Both the position numbers and the translations under genes were made by a program. Of a stretch of 34,649 nt of DNA, positions 30,260-34,649 are shown in pieces (the stretch's first letter is position 1; each line of letters opens with the position of its first letter). The notes under the pieces were generated by a model. That model was not told where the DNA came from and made no database searches. It was given only the letters and a program-made list of their open reading frames with translations. The stretch is from positions 1-34,649 of the forward strand of contig JAHBSH010000021.1 of assembly GCA_019639215.1 (NCBI GenBank). The letters run 5' to 3'. This DNA comes from Acidobacteriota bacterium. Lineage in GTDB: Bacteria; Acidobacteriota; Blastocatellia; Pyrinomonadales; Pyrinomonadaceae.

Positions 30260-31654
30260 ATGGCAGAGGTTATAAATGTAATAGGCGGTGGATTGGCTGG
30301 GGTTGAGGCGGCGTGGCAGGCGGCGGAGCTTGGGGTGAAGGTGCGGCTTTTTGAGATGCGGCCGGTTTTGCAGACGCCGGCGCATCGGACGGACAAGCTG
30401 GCAGAGATCGTTTGTTCAAATTCGCTGAAGACGGATGAGCCGGGTTCGGCTCCGTATTTGTTGAAAGAAGAGCTTCGTCGCGGCGGTTCGCTAGTGATGG
30501 AAGCGGCGGCGGCAACGCGTGTTCCGGCGGGAGCGGCTTTGTCGGTTGACCGCATAAAATTTGCCGAATACATAACCGAGCGGATAGAACAGCATCCGAA
30601 TATAGAGATCGTTCGTGAAGAGGTGCGGAGCCTGTCAGAACCGGGAGCGATAGCGACTGGGTCCTCTGTGAATGTTGCGGACAAGAACCCGGTCGCTACT
30701 GCTCCCGGTTCTGACATAACGATCATCGCGACCGGGCCGCTGACCAGCGATGCGTTGACGGCGGACATCATGCGGTTTACGGGCGACGACCAACTGTATT
30801 TTTATGACGCGATAGCACCTATCGTGGCGGCGGATTCGATAGATATGTCGATTGCCTTTAAAGCTGCACGTTACGGCAAAGGCGGCGATGATTACATCAA
30901 TTGCCCGATGTCAAAAGAGCAGTACGAAACGTTCTTTAACGCCCTGACCGAAGCCAAGTCAGTGCCGCTAAAACGGTTTGAGGAAACTCATTGGTTCGAG
31001 AGCTGTCTGCCGATAGAGGAGATCGCGCGTCGCGGCGTTGATACGCTCCGCTTTGGCCCGATGAAACCCGTCGGCCTGCCCGACCCCAAGACCGGCGAAG
31101 AAGCTTACGCCTGTGTACAACTTCGTCAGGAAAATCTGATGGCGGACGCATACGGCCTGGTCGGTTTTCAAAACCATCTGCGTTACGGCGAGCAGGAACG
31201 CGTTTTGAGGCTCATTCCGGGACTTGAGAACGCCGAGTTTTTGCAGTTCGGCCAGATACACCGCAACACGTTCATAAATTCGCCAAAAATTTTGAATGAG
31301 ACGCTGGCGACAAAAAGCAATCCGAACCTGTTTTTCGCGGGACAGATCACAGGTGTCGAAGGCTATGTCGAATCCGTCGCAACCGGCTGGCTCGCGGGCC
31401 GCAATGCCGTCAATACGCTAAACGGAAAACCGATGATAACCGCTCCGCAAACCTCAGCCATCGGAGCCCTTTGCCGTTATGTCTCAAACGTCGAGACAAA
31501 GAATTTTCAGCCCGTAAACATAACATTCGGCCTGCTCGAACCGCTGCCGCCTGAGCTTCGCAAAAAATATCGAAAAAAACGCGAACGCCACTCTTTTCAG
31601 GTCGAGCGAGCGTTAAAGGACTGGGACGCGTGGCTGGAAAATGTTTGTCGTTAA
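30260..31654 (+). CDS. trmFO: tRNA m5U54 methyltransferase, folate/FAD-dependent
   Basis: This 464-residue enzyme uses methylenetetrahydrofolate and FAD to make 5-methyluridine at tRNA position 54. The N-terminal FAD-binding motif is NVIGGGLAGVEAAW (about 5-18). LFEMRPVLQTPAHRTDKLAE, CSNSLKTDEPGSAPYLLKEE and AIAPIVAADSIDMSIAFKAA are hallmark stretches, and FFAGQITGVEGYVESVATGW closes the FAD site. The start is the ATG at 30260; a TTG at 30251 is less likely. Residues 126-152 are an in-frame insertion encoded by a palindromic repeat (see separate entry), between REEVRSL and ITIIATGPLTS, which are contiguous in usual family members. Without it the protein would be about 437 residues, the normal length. 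Function is probably retained. In many bacteria trmFO neighbours xerC; here two genes intervene. Confidence 0.95.
   Translation: MAEVINVIGGGLAGVEAAWQAAELGVKVRLFEMRPVLQTPAHRTDKLAEIVCSNSLKTDEPGSAPYLLKEELRRGGSLVMEAAAATRVPAGAALSVDRIKFAEYITERIEQHPNIEIVREEVRSLSEPGAIATGSSVNVADKNPVATAPGSDITIIATGPLTSDALTADIMRFTGDDQLYFYDAIAPIVAADSIDMSIAFKAARYGKGGDDYINCPMSKEQYETFFNALTEAKSVPLKRFEETHWFESCLPIEEIARRGVDTLRFGPMKPVGLPDPKTGEEAYACVQLRQENLMADAYGLVGFQNHLRYGEQERVLRLIPGLENAEFLQFGQIHRNTFINSPKILNETLATKSNPNLFFAGQITGVEGYVESVATGWLAGRNAVNTLNGKPMITAPQTSAIGALCRYVSNVETKNFQPVNITFGLLEPLPPELRKKYRKKRERHSFQVERALKDWDAWLENVCR
30634..30715. repeat. 82-bp palindromic element inserted in frame inside trmFO
   Basis: The arm 30634-30662 (beginning GTCAGAACCGGGAGC) and the arm 30687-30715 (ending GCTCCCGGTTCTGAC) are complementary at 26 of 29 positions, around a 24-nt loop. 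The core GGGAGCGATAGCGACTGGGT looks like a REP unit in inverted pairs. It encodes 27 residues without a stop and keeps the trmFO frame. It differs from the REP sequences around the transposase at 31869, so it was probably spread by another enzyme. Confidence 0.85.
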
Positions 31655-31757
31655 GTTAGGTTTGCATCCTTAGTTTCTCATCAAGCTTGTTTGAGTTATC
31701 ATCTTGAAAATGGTTATAAGCCTCAATACCGCAAACGATTGAGTAATTAAGTAAAAA

Positions 31758-31853
31758 GGCTGCTTTAGCGGTCTTTCCCGAAGGGCAAATAGCCACGGCG
31801 TTTATGCCGTGGTATGGATAAGGTGAATTAAGTAAGGGCGATTTATAGTCCTT
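31758..31853. repeat. Left REP with hairpins upstream of RAYT
   Basis: Successive stems are CCC-GAA-GGG (31777-31785), then CCACGGC with GCCGTGG (31793-31799 and 31806-31812, perfect, 6-nt loop), then the near-palindrome at 31834-31853. GCAAATAGCCACG between the first two stems is shared with the right REP in inverted orientation. Confidence 0.75.
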
Positions 31854-31868
31854 GCAGATATTTTAGCA

Positions 31869-32294
31869 ATGTCCGACAGCGTATATTCCGAGATAAACTT
31901 CCATATCACGTGGCACACGAAATTGAGTCGGCCGATGATCAGCGAGCGAATCGAAGAACGTCTTTATCATTTTCTGACCCACAAGATCCTTGAAACTCCG
32001 GGAGTTCGATTACATGCTATCGGAGGCATCGAAACCCACGTTCACATTGCCATAAGTATACAGCCAAATATACTGACTTCAGATTGGATTGGAAAATTGA
32101 AAGGTTCTAGCTCCTACTACATCAACAAAGAATTCGGGCCTAATACATTACAATGGCAGCGTGGTTATGGGATCGTCAGTTTTGGAACTAAGGATCTGCC
32201 TTGGGTTGTTGATTACATAAAAAATCAGAAAGACCATCATCGCAAAGGAACAACGCACGAACGATTGGAAAAACACTCCGATGATGAAAACTAA
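31869..32294 (+). CDS. REP-associated tyrosine transposase (IS200/Y1 family)
   Basis: This 141-residue single-strand-DNA transposase of the Y1/HUH fold opens with SEINFHITWHTK, the usual first strand. The HUH metal-binding pair is His57 and His59 in ETHVHIAISI. The nucleophilic tyrosine is Tyr116 in VVDYIKNQKDHH. Length and motifs are complete, so it may be active. Flanking inverted REP hairpins are its probable substrates. No Shine-Dalgarno is visible before the ATG. RAYTs are usually single-copy and domesticated rather than freely mobile. It sits between trmFO and the VWFA-related gene, interrupting a common trmFO-xerC neighbourhood. Confidence 0.88.
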   Translation: MSDSVYSEINFHITWHTKLSRPMISERIEERLYHFLTHKILETPGVRLHAIGGIETHVHIAISIQPNILTSDWIGKLKGSSSYYINKEFGPNTLQWQRGYGIVSFGTKDLPWVVDYIKNQKDHHRKGTTHERLEKHSDDEN

Positions 32295-32303
32295 AGCTGA
32301 GTA

Positions 32304-32401
32304 AAGGACGATAAATCGGCCTTATACATCATACGGAACACTGACCACGTGCTGAAGCACGTGGCTATTTGCCGCTTCGCGGGGAGCCGGCTTAAGCCGC
32401 C
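32304..32401. repeat. Right REP with hairpins downstream of RAYT
   Basis: From left to right: the near-palindrome at 32304-32323, a perfect stem CCACGTGC/GCACGTGG (32345-32352 with 32357-32364, TGAA loop), CCGC-TTC-GCGG (32372-32382) and the perfect palindrome CGGCTTAAGCCG (32388-32399). Read in reverse, the order matches the left REP. Confidence 0.75.
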
Positions 32402-32502
32402 TAAGATATCGCCCGATCAAATTTATCTTGAGCGCAGGCAAATAAAACAGCATTTCCGCAATCAAACAAATTAACTTGGCGTCATGCGCTGTATTTATTT
32501 GA

Positions 32503-33573
32503 ATGAAGTTCGCCTTTCTTATAATTTTGCTGGCCTTTGCCGACCTGTCCGCACAATCCGGGCGCGTAAAACCGTCTGAAACGCCGGAGGCTCGTCCTAC
32601 TCCTCAGCATCCAGGCAACTATTCTCCCACGAACGAACGCTCGCGTGTTGTTGTCGCGGGAAAGCAGCCAACTCCGACGCCGACACCCAGATCCACAGAT
32701 GATGAAGAAGATGTAATAAAGGTTGAATCTACCCTTGTCCCAATACCTGTTTCGGTAATTGACCAAAACGGCCGGGCGTTGCGTGACCTTTGTTTATCAG
32801 ATATCGAACTTTTTATTGACGGAAAACTGGTAGAGATCGGCGAAATGACGCGTTCGGACAGTCCTGTTCGGCTTGCGATGCTTTTTGATAATTCGGGCAG
32901 TGTTCTGGCGGCGCGAAAGTTTGAGATCGATGCCGCCGCTCGTTTTTTTGAACGCGTGCTGCGGCCTGATAAAGATCTCGGTTCTCTTTTCAGCGTAGCA
33001 ACGGTGACGCGGCTTGAGCAGCCGCTGACCGCCAACCGCGACATTTTGGCAAGTGCGATCAGGGCATTTCCGCCGCCCGAAGGAGCCACTGCCCTTATGG
33101 ACGGCATACAGCTCGCTGCAAATTATCTTAAAGATATTGCCGGTCGCCGCGTTATCGTCATCGTTTCGGACGGCGACGATACAAAGACCGATACGACATT
33201 TGAACGAGCCTTAAGAACTGCTCAGCTGGCAAATTGTCAGATATTCATTGTGCAGACGACCGGTTTCGAAAATTTTATCCGCACCGGTTCTCGCAGCGGC
33301 AATGCAAATATTCGCTCGCTGGCGGCCGAACGCCGTATGCAGTCATTTGCCAATCAGACGGGCGGAGCGGTCTTTATGCCAATCGACCAAAGAGAACTTG
33401 ATATGGCGTTCGACCAGATATCAGCCGATCTTTCAGAACAATACGTGCTTAGCTATTATCCCGATGATGACAAGGGAAAAACAGGCGAGTTTCGCCAGAT
33501 AGAGGTCCGTGTAAAGAACCGCACCGGCTTGACCATACGGGCAAGAAAAGGTTATTACGTTTCTATGCGATGA
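32503..33573 (+). CDS. VWFA-related (acidobacterial-type) secreted protein
   Basis: This 356-residue protein has a signal peptide ([16 protein letters not shown]), a low-complexity Pro/Thr-rich linker ([11 protein letters not shown], about 54-64), the family's beta segment ([20 protein letters not shown]) and a VWA domain (about 122-310). The MIDAS is canonical: D129-N-S131-G-S133, with a later Thr in EGATALMDG and Asp in VSDGDDTKT. It ends with [10 protein letters not shown] and IRARKGYY, typical of the VWFA-related family. It is half the length of the paralogue at 8484-10688, lacking that protein's C-terminal half. Its stop overlaps the xerC start (ATGA, 33570-33573), so they are probably translationally coupled. 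The function is unknown. Confidence 0.85.
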   Translation: MKFAFLIILLAFADLSAQSGRVKPSETPEARPTPQHPGNYSPTNERSRVVVAGKQPTPTPTPRSTDDEEDVIKVESTLVPIPVSVIDQNGRALRDLCLSDIELFIDGKLVEIGEMTRSDSPVRLAMLFDNSGSVLAARKFEIDAAARFFERVLRPDKDLGSLFSVATVTRLEQPLTANRDILASAIRAFPPPEGATALMDGIQLAANYLKDIAGRRVIVIVSDGDDTKTDTTFERALRTAQLANCQIFIVQTTGFENFIRTGSRSGNANIRSLAAERRMQSFANQTGGAVFMPIDQRELDMAFDQISADLSEQYVLSYYPDDDKGKTGEFRQIEVRVKNRTGLTIRARKGYYVSMR

Positions 33574-34505
33574 CCGTCGCTTTGCCGCCAATGTTCAACC
33601 GATCACTGGAACAATTTTTGGAACACCTGACGCATGAGCGAAACATGAGTCAGCATACGTTGCGCAACTATGCCAGCGACCTCGAACAATTTCGCGACCA
33701 CCTGCTCAGAGTAGAAAAACGCCAAGACATCGCCGTCAATGAGATCGACCGGCTGACAATTCGCGAATGGATGGCCGCTCTCGACGCCGCCGGAAAAAAG
33801 AAAGCTTCTCGGGCCAGAAAGCTTGCCAGCCTCCGCACATTCTTTCAATTTCTGATACGCGAAGGCAAACTGGAAACCAATCCTGCAAAACTCGTCAATA
33901 CACCTCGCATCGAAAGAAAGCTGCCTAATCATCTTTCGACGGAAGACGCCGTCAGACTCATAGAAACGCCCGACATCAACACCGACCTTGGCCGCCGCGA
34001 CCGCGCCATTATGGAATTTCTGTATGCTACGGGCATCCGCGTCGGTGAACTTGTCGGGATAAATATGCAGGACGTGGATTTTCGCGAACGCATGGTCCGC
34101 GTTACGGGCAAAAGACGAAAACAGCGTATCGTGCCGTTTCACGAACACGCCCTGCAGGCGCTGATGCATTACCTGACCGAATCACGCCCGGTCTTTCTGA
34201 ACCAATGTCCGCCCGCCGAGCGTGACGACAAAGCGGTCTTTCTGCATCGTCGCGGCGGGCGCCTGACCACACGAAGCGTCGGGCGGATGATAGATAAATA
34301 CATCGCTCAATGTGCCGACATCCATAATATCTCGCCCCACAGCCTCCGCCACAGCTTTGCCACACACCTGCTGGACAGCGGCGCCGACCTCCGCGACATC
34401 CAGGAATTGCTGGGCCATGCACGTCTCTCTACAACACAGATCTATACACAGGTCTCAATGGAAAAAATGATCGCCGTTTACGACAAAGCCCACCCAAAGG
34501 CGTGA
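33570..34505 (+). CDS. xerC: Tyrosine recombinase XerC
   Basis: This 311-residue site-specific recombinase resolves chromosome dimers at dif, normally with XerD. The N-terminal SAM-like domain ([20 protein letters not shown]) precedes the catalytic domain. All catalytic residues are present: Arg157 in TGIRVGEL, Lys181 in TGKRRKQR, His257 and Arg260 in [11 protein letters not shown], His283 in LGHARLSTT and the nucleophile Tyr292 in IYTQ. Length is normal for XerC/D. XerC rather than XerD or a phage integrase is favoured by the nearby trmFO, since trmFO-xerC adjacency is common in Gram-positive and related genomes. The start overlaps the VWFA-related gene by 4 bases; an internal Met8 ([10 protein letters not shown]) is an alternative start. 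Confidence 0.9.
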   Translation: MTVALPPMFNRSLEQFLEHLTHERNMSQHTLRNYASDLEQFRDHLLRVEKRQDIAVNEIDRLTIREWMAALDAAGKKKASRARKLASLRTFFQFLIREGKLETNPAKLVNTPRIERKLPNHLSTEDAVRLIETPDINTDLGRRDRAIMEFLYATGIRVGELVGINMQDVDFRERMVRVTGKRRKQRIVPFHEHALQALMHYLTESRPVFLNQCPPAERDDKAVFLHRRGGRLTTRSVGRMIDKYIAQCADIHNISPHSLRHSFATHLLDSGADLRDIQELLGHARLSTTQIYTQVSMEKMIAVYDKAHPKA

Positions 34506-34571
34506 TAGAACCGTATATATGTCTAACGCCCTTTGCTTTGCGGAAACGCAACTCTTACTAAGATGAAGACC

Positions 34572-34649
34572 TCAGATGCCGTACCTTTCATAGACGCGAA
34601 AGCGTTCGGCGACGAGGTCAGGTGCGATTCCGTCTTCGATAAGAATAGC
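34572..34649 (-). CDS. 3' end of an unidentified gene (runs off window)
   Basis: Reading the minus strand from the window edge gives 25 codons and then TGA (34574-34572): AILIEDGIAPDLVAERFRVY, then ERYGI. The composition, with acidic/hydrophobic helices and a compact C-terminus, looks like real protein. The gene would converge on xerC with a 66-base gap. It is too short for a family call. A competing plus-strand frame from 34563 also stays open to the edge, so the strand is not certain. Confidence 0.4.
   Translation of the reverse strand, partial: AILIEDGIAPDLVAERFRVYERYGI

Larger units (their letters stand above)
31758..32401 (+). mobile_element. RAYT (IS200-like) transposase flanked by inverted REP sequences
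   Basis: The left end (31758-31812) and the right end (32345-32401, reversed) share the same order of hairpins and the invariant core GGCAAATAGCCACG. A second inverted pair, AAGG(G/C)CGATTTAT(A/C)GTCCTT, lies inside at 31834-31853 and 32304-32323. Between them is one Y1-type transposase gene. This is the arrangement of a REP-associated transposase unit, with no classical target-site duplication expected. Confidence 0.75.

Noticed and set aside
33570..34505. Possible phage integrase for the capsid island
   Set aside because: Length, motifs and proximity to trmFO fit housekeeping XerC, and it lies about 4.7 kb outside the island beyond GH5 and trmFO.
34563..34649. Plus-strand frame from ATG at 34563 open to the window edge (MKTSDAVPFIDAKAF…)
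   Set aside because: The opposing minus-strand frame looks more protein-like and ends in a clean stop; without further sequence neither can be proven.

Overview
The window looks like a chromosomal segment of an Acidobacteriota bacterium, most likely class Blastocatellia (Pyrinomonadales-like). This placement is an inference. It rests on two secreted VWFA-related proteins of the acidobacterial type with Pro-Thr linkers, many genes without a visible Shine-Dalgarno sequence, a large alpha-2-macroglobulin carrying an Oar/TonB-receptor-like segment, trmFO near xerC, and roughly 50% GC by eye.

Layout. 1-375 (-): 5' part of an o-succinylbenzoate synthase-like enolase-superfamily gene. 922-8480 (+): three consecutive genes for signal-peptide-bearing proteases: a subtilase (S8), a caspase-like (C14) protein and a TPR-CHAT protease. 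8484-10688 (-): VWFA-related protein. 10859-13162 (+): lipoprotein lytic transglycosylase. 13266-19175 (-): 1969-residue thioester alpha-2-macroglobulin. 19415-21674 (-): DPP-IV-type S9 peptidase broken by one +1 frameshift. 21769-28859: compact phage-derived island. 28869-30143 (-): GH5 mannanase/cellulase-like protein. 30260-31654 (+): trmFO with a palindromic repeat inserted in frame. 31758-32401: RAYT/IS200-like transposase between inverted REP sequences. 32503-34505 (+): VWFA-related gene overlapping xerC by 4 nt. 34572-34649 (-): probable 3' end of another gene.

Phage-derived island. It has a divergent plan. A leftward block encodes an HTH protein, scaffold, major capsid protein, a connector-like protein and the portal. 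A rightward block encodes a GH46-like endolysin with a C-terminal membrane segment, a holin-like protein, an i-spanin-like protein, an overlapping signal-peptide coiled-coil protein, and the large terminase. No tail, integrase or replication gene lies between the flanking chromosomal genes, yet every reading frame is open. It could be a reduced prophage, a satellite, or a domesticated capsid/GTA-like element.

Possible cooperation (inference). The first 22 kb is rich in extracytoplasmic proteolysis and envelope functions: three proteases in tandem, a protease-trapping A2M, a lytic transglycosylase and an S9 peptidase. The subtilase/caspase/CHAT trio could be a secreted proteolytic relay. Several intergenic palindromes share a short GGACAAATG-type unit and sit just after stop codons, so they may act as terminators. 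No tRNA, rRNA or CRISPR array was seen.
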